Assembly: GCA_019359045.1 (NCBI GenBank)
Contig: JAHHIA010000008.1
Coordinates: 124,001 to 188,000, forward strand
Length of the DNA stretch: 64,000 nt
Reading direction: 5' to 3'
Source of the DNA: Scytolyngbya sp. HA4215-MV1
GTDB taxonomy: Bacteria > Cyanobacteriota > Cyanobacteriia > Leptolyngbyales > Leptolyngbyaceae
Below are positions 17,347 to 29,318 of the stretch, piece after piece. The notes under the pieces are model-generated. The model was not told the origin of the DNA. It searched no databases and was given only the letters and a program-made list of their open reading frames with translations. A program made the translations under genes and the position numbers. Every line of letters starts with the position of its first letter. The stretch's first letter is position 1.

Positions 17347-18582
17347 ATGGACGGTTATTCCGCACCCCGCTCTCAGGCTAATCCCTCCAGTATGCCGCCA
17401 CCCCCACCTCCTGGGCAGATCCCTGCTCGCAACCGCCAGCAAACTATCAACACCATCGAGCAGATGGTGAAAGACGCCCACGCCCGTCAGGCATCTGACA
17501 TCCATATTCGGGTGGGCGAAATTCCTCGATTTCGAGTACGGGGGCAAATGGTACGCCCTGGGGATCAAGTGCAAGTCACACCCGAAATCTTTGAGCATTA
17601 TTTGAAAGAAATTTTGACACCTGAGCAACGGCTACGGTTTGCTGAGACAAAAGAATTGGATACGGCGATTTTTTACCCTGGCTTTCTGCGATGTCGAGTC
17701 AACTGTTTTGATTCGCTCACAGGCGGCGCGATCGTGTTACGACTCATTTCGCTGGATGTCCCTTCCATTGATGGGTTGGGATTGCCAGAAGTCCTGAAAT
17801 ATTTGGTGACCAAACCGCAAGGCTTGATTTTGATTACGGGTCCTACGGGTTCTGGGAAATCGACCACTCTGGCAGCCATGATCCGGGAAATGAACGAGTC
17901 GATGCAAAAGCATATCGTAACGATCGAAGACCCCATTGAATATGTTCATTCTTCGCAGCGTTGCTTAATTAGCCAGCGGGAAGTCGGCCTACATACCCTG
18001 GAATTCAGCCAAGCATTGCGAGCAGTTTTACGGGAAGACCCGGATGTGATCCTGATTGGGGAGATGCGCGATCGGGTCACTGTCGATACAGCACTCAAAG
18101 CGGCGCAGACAGGTCACCTAGTCTTTGGCACCTTGCATACCCGCAATGCGATTAATGCCCTGAACCGATTGCTGAATATCTATAGTCCCGAAGAACAACC
18201 CGCAATGCGGATTCAAATCACGGAGTCCCTGATTTCAGTGATCGCGCAATTACTGATTCCAACTACTGATGGACGACGCACCGCAGTGCATGAAGTCCTG
18301 ATCAACACGCCTGCTATGCAAGATTTTCTGTTAAAAGGACAGGAAACCGATGCCTTCCAGTTGATGGAAACAGGAGTCAACGAAGGAATGCAGGTGATGA
18401 ACCAGGCGCTTTGCGATCTGGTGCTTCTAGGCAAAATTAGTCCAGATGAAGCCGTAAAAGCCTCGACTGATCCAGGTGATCTGCGTCGCCGCGTCCGCAA
18501 TGAAGGGTTCGATCCATCGCGCTCTGCAAATCGCGAGTTTGATCAATCGGGAGGTTCAAATCGCGAATATCACCCTGTTTAG
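17347..18582 (+). CDS. pilT: Type IV pilus retraction ATPase PilT (paralogue 2)
   Basis: PilT hexamers pull pilin subunits back into the membrane, driving twitching or gliding and DNA uptake. A Pro-rich tail (about residues 1-32) is followed by the N-domain (IEQMVKDAHARQASDIHIRVGEIPRFRVRG), Walker A GPTGSGKST (about 165-173), the Asp box VTIEDPIEYVH, Walker B-like VILIGEMRD and the His box AAQTGHLVFGTLHT. The AIRNLIRE-like element of proteobacterial PilT is not obvious. The C-terminus is extended by about 30 Asp/Arg/Ser/Asn-rich residues containing near-repeats (SRSANREFDQ, GGSNREYHPV). The ATG at 17347 follows AAAGAGAAA. It is transcribed alone and ends at a shared hairpin with typA. Confidence 0.95.
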   Translation: MDGYSAPRSQANPSSMPPPPPPGQIPARNRQQTINTIEQMVKDAHARQASDIHIRVGEIPRFRVRGQMVRPGDQVQVTPEIFEHYLKEILTPEQRLRFAETKELDTAIFYPGFLRCRVNCFDSLTGGAIVLRLISLDVPSIDGLGLPEVLKYLVTKPQGLILITGPTGSGKSTTLAAMIREMNESMQKHIVTIEDPIEYVHSSQRCLISQREVGLHTLEFSQALRAVLREDPDVILIGEMRDRVTVDTALKAAQTGHLVFGTLHTRNAINALNRLLNIYSPEEQPAMRIQITESLISVIAQLLIPTTDGRRTAVHEVLINTPAMQDFLLKGQETDAFQLMETGVNEGMQVMNQALCDLVLLGKISPDEAVKASTDPGDLRRRVRNEGFDPSRSANREFDQSGGSNREYHPV

Positions 18583-18726
18583 ACTCATAAAGAAGCATAA
18601 AGAAATGGGGCAGCTCTGAGTTGTGAGCAGGTTTATAGAGTGAATACTTACCGTGCAAGTAGGTTACTGATTGTACGGTAGAATCCCTGCCTGACAAGAC
18701 AGTTTCACCCTGAGCTAGCCACAATT

Positions 18727-18769
18727 TAGCCCCGATCGAAAGTCATGTAGGATTTCTCGATCGGGGCTA
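18727..18769. terminator. Bidirectional hairpin between convergent pilT and typA
   Basis: Perfect 13-bp arms TAGCCCCGATCGA (18727-18739) and TCGATCGGGGCTA (18757-18769). No long T run follows on either strand, but its place between converging stops suggests it ends both transcripts. Confidence 0.65.
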
Positions 18770-18788
18770 TTGCAATAAACAGGATTTG

Positions 18789-20588
18789 TTACTTCTTACC
18801 CGCTAATTTCTTAGCTTTGGCCACCTTACGCAAGCGAATCGATTGGGGGGTAATTTCAAGTAGCTCATCAGGACCGATGTACTCTAGTGCTCGCTCTAGA
18901 CTCATATCCACTGGAGCTTGCAATTGCACCAATTCTTCACCACCAGAAGCTCGGTGGTTGGTGAGTTGCTTGGTCTTACAGACATTCAGTTCTAAGTCTT
19001 GCGGGCGATTGTGCTCACCCACAATCATTCCCCGATAGACTTTAACTCCCGGTGTGATGAAAAAGACGCCCCGATCTTCTGCATTTTTCATAGCATAGAA
19101 GGTAGAAGTGCCTTCCTCAAAGGAAATCATCACTCCGTTCCGTCGGGCTTCAATTTCACCGACGATCGGGCGGTAGTCTAAAAAGCTGTGGTTCATGATC
19201 CCTTCGCCACGAGTAAGGCGCATAAACTCACCCCGAAACCCAATTAAACCGCGAGCCGGGATCATGAATTCTAGCTGAGTTCGCCCATTGGTTCCCACCA
19301 GCATATCCTGCATTTCACCTCGACGCTGCCCCAATCGCTCGATGCAACCACCCACAGCAGCCTCTGGCACATCTAACACCAAGGTTTCGTAAGGTTCGCA
19401 GGGTTGCCCACTTACTTCTCGGAAAATCACCTGGGGTTGGGAAACTTGGAATTCATAGCCTTCCCGTCGCATGGTCTCAATTAAAATGCCCAGGTGTAGT
19501 TCCCCGCGTCCCGATACCAGAACCTTGTCGGGCGAATCGGTCTCTTCAACCCGCAACGCCACGTTCGTTTCCAACTCTCGGAATAGCCGATCGCGCACCT
19601 GGCGAGATGTCACAAAGGTTCCTTCCTGTCCCGCAAAGGGTGAATCGTTCACAGAGAAAGTCATCTGCAAGGTAGGTTCATCAACTTTGATCAGAGGGAG
19701 CGCCTGGGGTTCATTCGGACAAGTAATCGTTTCGCCAATGTTGGCATTGGCAAATCCGGCAACCGCCACAATATTCCCGGCAGAGGCTTCTTCAATATCA
19801 ACCCGCTTCAGCCCTTCAAACCCCATCAGTTTGCTGACTTTCGCTTTAACAATCTCTCCGCTTTCAGTTACCAGCGCAGCTTGTTGTCCCATCCGAATGA
19901 CACCATTGTGAATTCTACCGATCACAATGCGCCCTAGATAGTCTGAATAGTCTAACGTGGTGACTTGCAGTTGCAGTGGCTTGTCCAGGTCACCGATCGG
20001 CGGCGGAACGTGACGCAAAAACGCCTCGAATAGAGGCTTCATATCTACATGCTCATCTTCGAGAGCATCGATCGCAAACCCTGCTAGCCCAGACGCAAAA
20101 AGATAAGGAAATTCGCACTGGTCATCATCCGCGCCCAGTTCCAAAAACAGATCGAGCACTTTGTCGATTGCTCCATGGGGATCTGCCTGAGGACGATCAA
20201 TTTTGTTCACCAAGACAATCGGGCGCAGCCCCTTCTCCAATGCCTTCTTCAGCACAAATCGTGTTTGGGGCATTGGTCCTTCATTGGCATCAACAATAAG
20301 TAAACAACCATCCACCATCCCTAGCACCCGCTCAACTTCACCCCCGAAGTCAGCGTGTCCCGGTGTATCCACAATATTGATTAACGTGTCCTTGTAGCGA
20401 ACGGCTGTATTTTTGGACAGAATCGTGATGCCACGCTCTCGCTCCAGTGCGTTAGAATCCATCACACAGTCTGGAACCTCTTCACCTTCGCGAAATGTGC
20501 CGGACTGCTTTAAGAGAGCATCCACCAGTGTGGTTTTGCCATGATCAACGTGAGCAATGATGGCAACATTGCGAATCGGCAAAGTCAT
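18789..20588 (-). CDS. typA: Ribosome-associated translational GTPase TypA/BipA
   Basis: TypA binds 70S ribosomes and aids 50S assembly and stress or cold adaptation. The G domain has G1 [10 protein letters not shown]2 RERGITI, G3 [10 protein letters not shown] and G4 NKIDRP, followed by domain II, EF-G-like III and V domains, and the TypA-specific C-terminal domain ending in KKLAGKK. A GTG four codons upstream (20600) is in frame; the ATG at 20588 ([13 protein letters not shown]) is the usual start. About 599 residues, as expected. It is convergent with pilT and has no close operon partners. Confidence 0.95.
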   Translation of the reverse strand: MTLPIRNVAIIAHVDHGKTTLVDALLKQSGTFREGEEVPDCVMDSNALERERGITILSKNTAVRYKDTLINIVDTPGHADFGGEVERVLGMVDGCLLIVDANEGPMPQTRFVLKKALEKGLRPIVLVNKIDRPQADPHGAIDKVLDLFLELGADDDQCEFPYLFASGLAGFAIDALEDEHVDMKPLFEAFLRHVPPPIGDLDKPLQLQVTTLDYSDYLGRIVIGRIHNGVIRMGQQAALVTESGEIVKAKVSKLMGFEGLKRVDIEEASAGNIVAVAGFANANIGETITCPNEPQALPLIKVDEPTLQMTFSVNDSPFAGQEGTFVTSRQVRDRLFRELETNVALRVEETDSPDKVLVSGRGELHLGILIETMRREGYEFQVSQPQVIFREVSGQPCEPYETLVLDVPEAAVGGCIERLGQRRGEMQDMLVGTNGRTQLEFMIPARGLIGFRGEFMRLTRGEGIMNHSFLDYRPIVGEIEARRNGVMISFEEGTSTFYAMKNAEDRGVFFITPGVKVYRGMIVGEHNRPQDLELNVCKTKQLTNHRASGGEELVQLQAPVDMSLERALEYIGPDELLEITPQSIRLRKVAKAKKLAGKK

Positions 20589-20729
20589 AAAAAGTTCCAC
20601 TGAAAAGGGTGTTTAGGGCAGGGTGAGGAAGATTTAAGAAAATCTTCCTTGGCAATCCAAGCAAGCCCTAGTAAAGGATTCGTAATAATTCTAGCTTAGC
20701 TCAGGTGCGAATTGGGAAATTAATAACAA

Positions 20730-20758
20730 AACCAGGTGGAGCCAGCGCTCCCCTGGTT
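20730..20758 (-). terminator. Strong hairpin upstream of typA
   Basis: The arms AACCAGG-T-GGAGC and GCTCCCCTGGTT pair over 12 bp with one bulged T and a four-base loop. Read on the minus strand it is followed by TTTTGTTATT, so it may end read-through from petH or act in the typA leader. Confidence 0.5.
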
Positions 20759-20792
20759 ATCAATTCAATGTAGAAAAATCTGTACGAACCGC

Positions 20793-20908
20793 TAAGTAGC
20801 TGGGCTAAATTAAATTGAAGATGTTTTTGGGGGTGGAGGGGGTAACCCCCCTGCCTAGGGCACAGCCCGCGAACCCCTTTCTTACAACTAATTAGGGCTA
20901 CCTACTTA
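20793..20908 (+). repeat. Dispersed repeat family B, copy 1
   Basis: A 116-bp segment bounded by TAAGTAG and CTACTTA. It is closely matched in reverse orientation at 47455-47562: shared blocks include CTAAATTAAATTGAAGATG, GGGCACAGCCC and AATTAG-GCTACC. The ends are imperfect inverted repeats and there is no coding frame, as in a miniature mobile element. Confidence 0.75.
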
Positions 20909-20943
20909 CTTTATGAGTTTCATGGCGTTGAAAGAATTCGCTC

Positions 20944-20998
20944 AGTCATTCTGCTCAGCCCGGTAAGGGGGGCAAGCCCCTTACTGGGCAAAATGACT
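20944..20998. repeat. Long two-part hairpin downstream of petH
   Basis: Outer arms AGTCATT (20944-20950) and AATGACT (20992-20998) enclose an inner stem GCCCGGTAAGGGG (20958-20970) and CCCCTTACTGGGC (20977-20989) with one G-T pair. It lies about 55 bases past the petH stop on the minus strand and has no T run. Confidence 0.65.
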
Positions 20999-21051
20999 AA
21001 ATGATTGTCTTAACTCTCATCAACTCATAAAATAACGTGTAAGCCAAAGCC

Positions 21052-22886
<1,835 letters not shown>

Positions 22887-23891
22887 ATGACCAGTAAGCC
22901 AGACCGCGTGGTTCTGATCGGCGTTGCCGGAGACTCGGGGTGCGGTAAATCCACGTTTCTACGCCGAATTACAGATTTGTTTGGGCAAGAATTAGTCACT
23001 GTCATTTGCCTGGACGACTACCACAGTCTGGATCGTAAGCAGCGTAAAGAAACTGGAATTACTGCACTCAATCCTAAAGCTAATAACTTTGATTTGATGT
23101 ATGAACAGATCAAAGCGCTGAAGGGTGGGCAGTCCATTCATAAGCCAATCTACAACCATGAAACGGGGATGATTGATCCACCTGAGGTGATTCATCCAAA
23201 CCATATTGTGGTAATTGAAGGTTTGCATCCTCTATTCGACGAGCGGGTACGATCGCTGCTTGACTTTAGTGTTTATCTCGACATCAGCGACGAGGTAAAA
23301 GTTGCCTGGAAGATTCAGCGTGACATGTCCGAGCGGGGACATACCTACGAAGATGTGATTGCTGCCATCAATGCGCGTCGTCCAGATTTTGATGCTTACA
23401 TTGATCCGCAGAAGGAATTTGCCGATGTGGTAATTCAGGTATTACCCACACGCTTGATCAAAGATGATAAAGAGCGCAAAGTCCTGCGGGTACAAATGAT
23501 CCAGCGAGATGGGGTTGAAGGCTTTACCCCAGCTTATCTGTTTGATGAAGGGTCTACGATCGACTGGATTCCTTGCGGTCGTAAGCTGACCTGTTCTTAC
23601 CCCGGCATCCGCATGTTCTATGGACCCGATGCCTACTACGGCAACAGCGTCTCTATTCTGGAAGTCGATGGCCAGTTTGACAAACTCGAAGAAGTCATCT
23701 ACATCGAAAACCATCTGAGCAATACCTCCGCGAATTACAACGGTGAATTGACTCACCTGCTGTTACAACACCGCGAATATCCCGGTTCCAATAATGGCAC
23801 AGGGTTGTTCCAGGTCTTGACGGGTTTAAAAATGCGTGCAACTTACGAACGTTTGACTGCAAAGGAAGCTAAGATGGCAGTCCAAGTCTGA
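22887..23891 (+). CDS. prk: Phosphoribulokinase
   Basis: Prk makes ribulose 1,5-bisphosphate from ribulose 5-phosphate and ATP in the Calvin cycle. The P-loop GDSGCGKST contains redox Cys19; Cys41 (VICLDDYHSLDR) is the partner in the thioredoxin-controlled disulfide of plant/cyanobacterial enzymes. A C-terminal pair (PCGRKLTC) matches the second disulfide that binds CP12. Length 334 residues is typical. AGAGGAAAG precedes the ATG. It ends at a strong terminator (23964-23992). Expected regulation: oxidation in the dark and sequestration with GapDH and CP12. Confidence 0.97.
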   Translation: MTSKPDRVVLIGVAGDSGCGKSTFLRRITDLFGQELVTVICLDDYHSLDRKQRKETGITALNPKANNFDLMYEQIKALKGGQSIHKPIYNHETGMIDPPEVIHPNHIVVIEGLHPLFDERVRSLLDFSVYLDISDEVKVAWKIQRDMSERGHTYEDVIAAINARRPDFDAYIDPQKEFADVVIQVLPTRLIKDDKERKVLRVQMIQRDGVEGFTPAYLFDEGSTIDWIPCGRKLTCSYPGIRMFYGPDAYYGNSVSILEVDGQFDKLEEVIYIENHLSNTSANYNGELTHLLLQHREYPGSNNGTGLFQVLTGLKMRATYERLTAKEAKMAVQV

Positions 23892-23963
23892 TGGCTTAAG
23901 CAAACAACCTAGTTCTGCCCACTCTGAATTGGACTGGAACTGAGACTAATCTTTTGATTGGGC

Positions 23964-23992
23964 GGGGGCAAGGTATTGCCCCCCTATTTTTT
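23964..23992 (+). terminator. Rho-independent terminator of prk
   Basis: Stem GGGGGCAA (23964-23971) and TTGCCCCC (23976-23983) with a four-base loop, followed by CTA and TTTTTT. Confidence 0.9.
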
Positions 23993-24162
23993 GTTCGTAT
24001 TTGAGCCATGCCCTTTGCGATCTCGAACCGAACAGGATCGCTTTGGGCTGAGCCAATTTTTTATCTGAGCACAAGGTTTTTCTCATCGTCCCTTCTTGCC
24101 TGTGCGGTTTATGATGGCAAGTAAAGCATCTTAGAAGCCCTTTCTTTCATCGTTTTTTCTCC

Positions 24163-27100
24163 ATGACTGCAACGATTCCTGCTTTGCCCAGCCAATACGA
24201 TCCCACTACCACCGAAGCCAAATGGCAAAAGTTCTGGGAAGAAAATCAGGTTTTCAGAGCTGATCCTGATCACCCAGGGGAACCTTATTGCATTGTGATT
24301 CCGCCACCCAATGTCACGGGTAGTCTCCACATGGGGCATGCGTTTGAGCATTCGCTCATTGACGTGTTGATTCGCTATCACCGCATGATTGGGCGCAATA
24401 CATTGTGGTTGCCAGGTACGGATCACGCCAGTATTGCTGTACAGACCTTGCTGGAGAAAGAACTGAAGGCACAGGGCAAAAATCGCTATGATGTGGGTCG
24501 GGATGCCTTTTTAGAACGAGCATGGCAGTGGAAGGAGGCATCGGGGGGCACCATTGTAGGGCAGTTGCGCCGCTTGGGGCTTTCGGTAGACTGGACGCGA
24601 GAACGCTTCACAATGGATGAGGGGCTTTCCAGTGCAGTGCTGGAGGCGTTTGTCACTCTTTATGATGAAGGTTTAATTTATCGAGGCGAGTATCTGGTGA
24701 ATTGGTGCCCTGCGAGCCAGTCAGCAGTGTCAGACCTGGAAGTTGAAAATCAAGAAGTCAACGGGCATCTGTGGCATATTCGCTATCCGTTAACTGATGG
24801 GTTTGGCGCGATCGAGGTGGCAACAACCCGCCCAGAAACGATGCTGGGCGATACAGCCGTTGCAGTCAATCCGGCAGACGATCGTTACAAACATCTGATC
24901 GGCAGAACAGTCTTGCTACCCATTCTCAACCGCGAAATTCCGATTATCGCTGACGAATTTGTGGACGCTAGCTTTGGTACGGGTTGCGTGAAGGTTACTC
25001 CAGCGCATGACCCCAACGACTTTGAGATGGGCAAACGCCATCAACTGCCCTTCATCAACATCATGAATAAAGATGGGTCGCTGAACGAAAACGCGGGACC
25101 TTTCCAGGGACAGGATCGATTTGTTGCCCGTAAAAATGTCGTCGATCAGTTGGCTTCAATCGATGCGCTGGTTCGCGTCGAAGAATATCGTCATACGGTG
25201 CCTTATAGCGATCGTGGGAAAGCCCCGATTGAACCCCTGCTCTCGACTCAGTGGTTTGTCAAAATTCGCCCAATGGCAGATCGGGCATTGGAATTTTTGG
25301 ACCAGCAAACCTCTCCAGTCTTTGTGCCAGAACGCTGGACCAAAGTCTATCGCGATTGGTTAGTGAGTCTGAAAGACTGGTGCATCTCTCGCCAACTCTG
25401 GTGGGGGCATCAAATCCCTGCCTGGTATGTGGTCAGCGAAACTGGGGGACAACTTGCAGACCAGACACCCTTTGTGGTTGCTCGCAATGAAACCGAAGCA
25501 CGGGAAAAGGCGATCGCTCAGTTTGGCGAAAAAGTAGATTTGGTGCAAGATCCCGATGTGCTAGATACCTGGTTTTCTGCTGGTTTGTGGCCCTTTTCTA
25601 CTCTGGGCTGGCCCCACCAGACGGTTGATCTGGAGCGCTATTATCCCACGACGACTCTAGTTACAGGGTTTGACATTATCTTTTTCTGGGTTGCCCGCAT
25701 GACGATGATGGCAGGGCACTTCACTGGACAAATGCCATTCCAGACGGTCTATATTCATGGGCTGGTGCGGGATGAAAACAACAAAAAAATGTCGAAGTCT
25801 GCCAATAACGGCATCGATCCGCTGTTGCTGATCGATCGGTACGGCACCGATGCCCTGCGCTATACCCTGATTAAAGAAGTGGCAGGGGCAGGGCAAGACA
25901 TTCGCCTGGAATATAACCGCAAAACCGACGAATCAGCTTCCGTCGAAGCATCGCGCAACTTTACCAATAAGCTGTGGAACGCTTCTCGGTTTGTATTGAT
26001 GAATCTGGGCGACTATGACTTCTTGGTTTTAACTGCCGAGTTAGAAAAAAATCTCCGAAGTTCAAAACTCCGAACTCAAAACTCACTCGAGTTAGCAGAT
26101 TTCTGGATTGTTTCTCGCTTTCACCAAACGGTGGCCCAAACGCGCCAACACATCGACCAATACGGACTCGGTGAGGCAGCAAAAGGCTTGTACGAATTCA
26201 TTTGGGGTGATTTTTGCGATTGGTATATTGAGCTAGTCAAATCGCGCCTCCAGGGAGAGGATGCCCACTCAAAGCAAGCCGCGCAGCAAGTGTTGGCTTA
26301 TGTCCTGGAAGGCATTCTCAAACTGTTGCATCCCTTTATGCCTCACATTACCGAGGAGATCTGGCAAACGCTCGTACAGTCGGGGCAAGCGACTCTACCT
26401 ACAGATGGCACAACTCTGGCATTGCAGCCCTACCCGATCGCCGATCGCGACTTGATCAATGCCGATCTGGAGCAACAGTTTGACTTATTAATTGGCACGA
26501 TCCGGACGATTCGTAACTTGCGGGCAGATTCGGACATTAAACCGGGCACCAAAATTTCAACCGTTTTGCAAAGTGAGAGCGATCGCGAATGCCAAATTCT
26601 TACGGCTGGAGCAGCCTACATCAAAGATCTGGCAAAAGTAGAAGCTTTGACAATTCGCCCATCTACCCCCGGATGTACAAGCGGGACGGCAACCGTTGAT
26701 TCCACTTTCCAGCCAGATAACCAACGATTACTGGTCATCGGCGGCGTAGGATTAGGAATTATTTTTGTGATAAAAATTATTCAGGCACTGTTGGGAGCCC
26801 TCGACGAACTGCCCCTCGTGCCTGGGTTCTTGCAACTAGTAGGGTTCGGCTATATCCTTTGGTTTATCTATCGCTATCTGCTCAGCGAAACCACGCGCGA
26901 AGAGCTTTACCAGCGCTATCAAGCGATCGTAGAAAGTAGTTTGGGACAAATCTCGCTGGCAACCCCTGAACCAGTGCCGCAGTTGGTAGCCAGTCCACAA
27001 CCCCAAATGGCAGCAGGCGTCGTTGGTACAGTGCAGGTTTTGATTCCGCTCGCAGGCGTAGTTGATGTGGCAGCACTGCGCGGCAAGCTGGAAAAAGATC

Positions 27101-27261
27101 TGGCTAAGATCGAAGCAGAAGTGCAATCGTTATCGAACCGCTTGGGGAATCCAGGCTTTATTAACAAGGCTCCTGCTGAGGTCGTACAAAACACTCGCAC
27201 AACCCTGGAAGAGGCGGAGAAACAGGCAACCATTTTGCGAGATCGCCTCAATCAGCTTTAG
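24163..27261 (+). CDS. valS: Valyl-tRNA synthetase with inserted CAAD membrane domain
   Basis: Charges tRNA-Val. Class I motifs are intact: HMGH (HIGH box, near residue 56) and KMSKS (542-546), with the CP1 editing domain between ([19 protein letters not shown]). The anticodon domain contains NKLWNASRF. Before the usual C-terminal coiled coil ([16 protein letters not shown]..., from about residue 970) about 100 residues are inserted, with two hydrophobic helices ([18 protein letters not shown] near 855-873; [16 protein letters not shown] near 890-905) followed by ETTREELYQ. This matches the CAAD domain appended to some cyanobacterial synthetases, which anchors them to thylakoid membranes. 1032 residues against about 900-950 without it. 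A short variable loop near 627-643 looks repeat-derived. Confidence 0.96.
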   Translation: MTATIPALPSQYDPTTTEAKWQKFWEENQVFRADPDHPGEPYCIVIPPPNVTGSLHMGHAFEHSLIDVLIRYHRMIGRNTLWLPGTDHASIAVQTLLEKELKAQGKNRYDVGRDAFLERAWQWKEASGGTIVGQLRRLGLSVDWTRERFTMDEGLSSAVLEAFVTLYDEGLIYRGEYLVNWCPASQSAVSDLEVENQEVNGHLWHIRYPLTDGFGAIEVATTRPETMLGDTAVAVNPADDRYKHLIGRTVLLPILNREIPIIADEFVDASFGTGCVKVTPAHDPNDFEMGKRHQLPFINIMNKDGSLNENAGPFQGQDRFVARKNVVDQLASIDALVRVEEYRHTVPYSDRGKAPIEPLLSTQWFVKIRPMADRALEFLDQQTSPVFVPERWTKVYRDWLVSLKDWCISRQLWWGHQIPAWYVVSETGGQLADQTPFVVARNETEAREKAIAQFGEKVDLVQDPDVLDTWFSAGLWPFSTLGWPHQTVDLERYYPTTTLVTGFDIIFFWVARMTMMAGHFTGQMPFQTVYIHGLVRDENNKKMSKSANNGIDPLLLIDRYGTDALRYTLIKEVAGAGQDIRLEYNRKTDESASVEASRNFTNKLWNASRFVLMNLGDYDFLVLTAELEKNLRSSKLRTQNSLELADFWIVSRFHQTVAQTRQHIDQYGLGEAAKGLYEFIWGDFCDWYIELVKSRLQGEDAHSKQAAQQVLAYVLEGILKLLHPFMPHITEEIWQTLVQSGQATLPTDGTTLALQPYPIADRDLINADLEQQFDLLIGTIRTIRNLRADSDIKPGTKISTVLQSESDRECQILTAGAAYIKDLAKVEALTIRPSTPGCTSGTATVDSTFQPDNQRLLVIGGVGLGIIFVIKIIQALLGALDELPLVPGFLQLVGFGYILWFIYRYLLSETTREELYQRYQAIVESSLGQISLATPEPVPQLVASPQPQMAAGVVGTVQVLIPLAGVVDVAALRGKLEKDLAKIEAEVQSLSNRLGNPGFINKAPAEVVQNTRTTLEEAEKQATILRDRLNQL

Positions 27262-27579
27262 CTACCCTGGAGGACTGAAGAGATCGGGTTATTTTTCTTT
27301 GAGTCACAGATGCCGCCAAGGGCTAAAGCCCCTCGCCTAGTACAATCATTTTGGACAAAATTCAACCCTTACAGGACGAGATACGCCAAATCTTCACTTC
27401 GCAAATGCCACTTCACAAATCATCCGATTGAGACAAGGTATACTTTGTGCTAGGGGTCTACCGATGTTAAATTAGGTCTCTAAGCCATCAGCAAAGATTC
27501 CTTAAGTATTTCCCTTACTTACCTGAAATGCTGGAGTTGACGCTAATTTCTATCAATCGCTAGACAGAGGACCAGGGCA
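27262..27579. other. Intergenic region after valS
   Basis: About 320 bases with no gene seen. A small stem around 27313-27326 (AAGGGCTAAAGCCCCT) is present. GAGG lies shortly before the next ATG. Confidence 0.5.
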
Positions 27580-28212
27580 ATGCTGCATTTAGCTCAAGTA
27601 CAAAAAAAGGGGCTTGTGGGCAAAGCAGAATTGCGGCTGTTGGCACGGCAAAAATCGGAAAATATTTGGGCTGTGATTCCTGATGAAGATACTTTAGTGT
27701 CTACCGAAGCAGAGTCTTTAGTTGAAGGATTATTGGTTTTAGTTGAGGTGTCTAGCGATCGCCAGATTCTCAATATTACTGAAGCCAAAAACTGGGTATT
27801 AGACCTGATTCAGAAGTACTTAATCAATGGTATTACGCCTACTTTTCTCAAGCAAGAAGCTCAACGCGCTGAGCAATGGCGGCAGTCACTCACATTGCAA
27901 AGCCAGGAACTCGATCGCCGCGCATTAGAACTGGAAGCACGAAGAGAGCAAATTCAGAACTTAGAAGACAATTTTAAGTACGAAAACCAGGAACTTGATC
28001 GCCGCGCATTAGAACTGGAAGTGCGAAGAGAGCAGCTCCAGAACTTAGAAGACCATTTGAAGCACGAAAACCAGGAACTTGACCGCCGCGCGTTAGAACT
28101 GGAAGCGCGAAGAGAGCAGCTCCAGAACTTAGAAGACCATTTGAAGCACGAAAAGAAGCAACTAGACTTAAAGACAGCACAATTTAAATCGGAGAGTAAT
28201 CCCACTAATTAG
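27580..28212 (+). CDS. Coiled-coil protein with three exact-length 28-residue repeats
   Basis: I do not recognise a functional family. Residues 1-108 form an ordered N-terminal part (LAQVQKKGLVGKAELRLLARQ; ENIWAVIPDED; EGLLVLVEV; EAKNWVLDLIQKYL). Residues 109-192 are three tandem copies of a 28-residue unit starting QELDRRALELE and continuing ARREQLQNLED. Twenty-eight is four heptads, so each unit extends a continuous coiled coil in register. A fourth degenerate start (KQLDLKTAQFKSE) closes the protein. Copies 2 and 3 are nearly identical in DNA, implying recent expansion or conversion. Such proteins often act as structural or membrane-associated scaffolds. It lies 122 bases before plmA on the same strand; the connection is unproven. 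Confidence 0.85.
   Translation: MLHLAQVQKKGLVGKAELRLLARQKSENIWAVIPDEDTLVSTEAESLVEGLLVLVEVSSDRQILNITEAKNWVLDLIQKYLINGITPTFLKQEAQRAEQWRQSLTLQSQELDRRALELEARREQIQNLEDNFKYENQELDRRALELEVRREQLQNLEDHLKHENQELDRRALELEARREQLQNLEDHLKHEKKQLDLKTAQFKSESNPTN
27904..28155 (+). repeat. Three tandem 84-bp coding repeats
   Basis: Units 27904-27987, 27988-28071 and 28072-28155 are contiguous, equal in length and highly similar. The second and third differ at only a few bases. They lie wholly inside the coiled-coil gene and keep its frame. Confidence 0.95.
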
Positions 28213-28334
28213 ATCTTCGGATAACATTAAGCTTGCGTAACGGAGCCAATGCTTTTTATCACGGGACGATCAACATCTTCTTCGTGAGAACCTCTCTGCA
28301 ACCTGCTTGGTCCGTGTATTTCTGAGGCAACCCT

Positions 28335-29318
28335 ATGGTTCAATTTTATATTCAACCCGATAGTGAAATTCCCGCTTCGACGCAGCTCTTCAACCAGATC
28401 TTATTCGCGATCGCGTCTCGTCAGTTTCCGCCAGGGCACCGTCTCCCCAGTACCCGACAATTGGCAATGCAAACTGGCTTACACCGCAATACCATCAGCA
28501 AAGTATATCGGCAACTTGAAGAAATTGGGGTAGTGGATGCTCAGGCGGGTTCCGGTATTTACGTCCGTGCCCAAACCGATGAAGGACTGGCAAAAATTCG
28601 ATCGCCGATTCTAGAGCAGTATCCCGAAGCCCATAAATTAGTTCAGCAAAGTTTAAATGATTTACTCAAACTCGGCTGCTCCCTGCACCAGGCAAGAGAA
28701 CTCTTTTTAGCAGAAATTGATTGGCGCTTGCGTTGCAGTGCCCAAGTATTAGTCACCGCGCCGATGCATGACATTGGTGCAGGTGAAGTGATCGTGCGAG
28801 AGTTGGAGCGCGCCCTCAACATCCCAGTGCAACTCGTGCCGCTGGAAGAATTGAATCAAATTTTGGATCAGACGCGATCCGGGACTGTAGTCACCAGTCG
28901 ATATTTTATCGCTCAGGCAGAAGAAATCGCAGCGCCCAAATCTGTGCGGGTGATCCCGATCGATATTTATGATTTTGATGATGAGATCAAACTGATTAAG
29001 CGTCTTCCCAAAGATACTTGTCTGGGTTTAGTCAGTCTCAGTTCGGGCACAGTCGGTGTCGCTGAAGTGATTATCCATAGCCTTCGTGGTGAAGACCTGC
29101 TAGTAATGACTGCACAGTTAGAAGATACCTATAAACTCAGCGCTGTTGTGCGGAGCGCTCATACTATCATTGCCGATCAGGCAAGCTGTGCCGCAGTCAA
29201 AACTGCGATCGCAGCTGCTCGAGAAGACCTCATCCGTCCTCCCCAACTCGTTTGTTGCGAAAACTTTATTGTGACCAAATCCATTAATTTACTCAAGCGT
29301 GAACTGGGCTTGGAGTGA
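28335..29318 (+). CDS. plmA: GntR-family regulator PlmA
   Basis: PlmA is a GntR-type factor confined to cyanobacteria, first linked to plasmid maintenance and shown to bind the PII-PipX complex, so it ties gene control to nitrogen/carbon status. The N-terminal winged helix is clear (FNQILFAIASRQFPPGHRLPSTRQLA; HRNTISKVYRQLEEIGVVDAQAGSGIYV). The C-terminal 220 residues form the effector domain, with LFLAEIDWRLRCSAQVLVTAP and SVRVIPIDIYDF as I remember them from Synechocystis Sll1961. Length 327 residues agrees with 328. The gene stands alone between a coiled-coil gene and an EAL gene. Alternative: another YtrA-like GntR protein, which would be much shorter. Confidence 0.88.
   Translation: MVQFYIQPDSEIPASTQLFNQILFAIASRQFPPGHRLPSTRQLAMQTGLHRNTISKVYRQLEEIGVVDAQAGSGIYVRAQTDEGLAKIRSPILEQYPEAHKLVQQSLNDLLKLGCSLHQARELFLAEIDWRLRCSAQVLVTAPMHDIGAGEVIVRELERALNIPVQLVPLEELNQILDQTRSGTVVTSRYFIAQAEEIAAPKSVRVIPIDIYDFDDEIKLIKRLPKDTCLGLVSLSSGTVGVAEVIIHSLRGEDLLVMTAQLEDTYKLSAVVRSAHTIIADQASCAAVKTAIAAAREDLIRPPQLVCCENFIVTKSINLLKRELGLE

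Noticed and set aside
18501-18582. tRNA T-loop-like sequence GGGTTCGATCC in the pilT tail
   Set aside because: No acceptor or anticodon arm surrounds it; it is part of the pilT coding sequence.
27904-28155. CRISPR-like array of three repeats
   Set aside because: The repeats are contiguous with no spacers, and code for a coiled coil; no cas genes occur in the window.
27904-28205. Ser/Cys/Phe-rich minus-strand frames opposite the coiled-coil repeats
   Set aside because: They are the antisense of the 84-bp repeats and mirror their periodicity.
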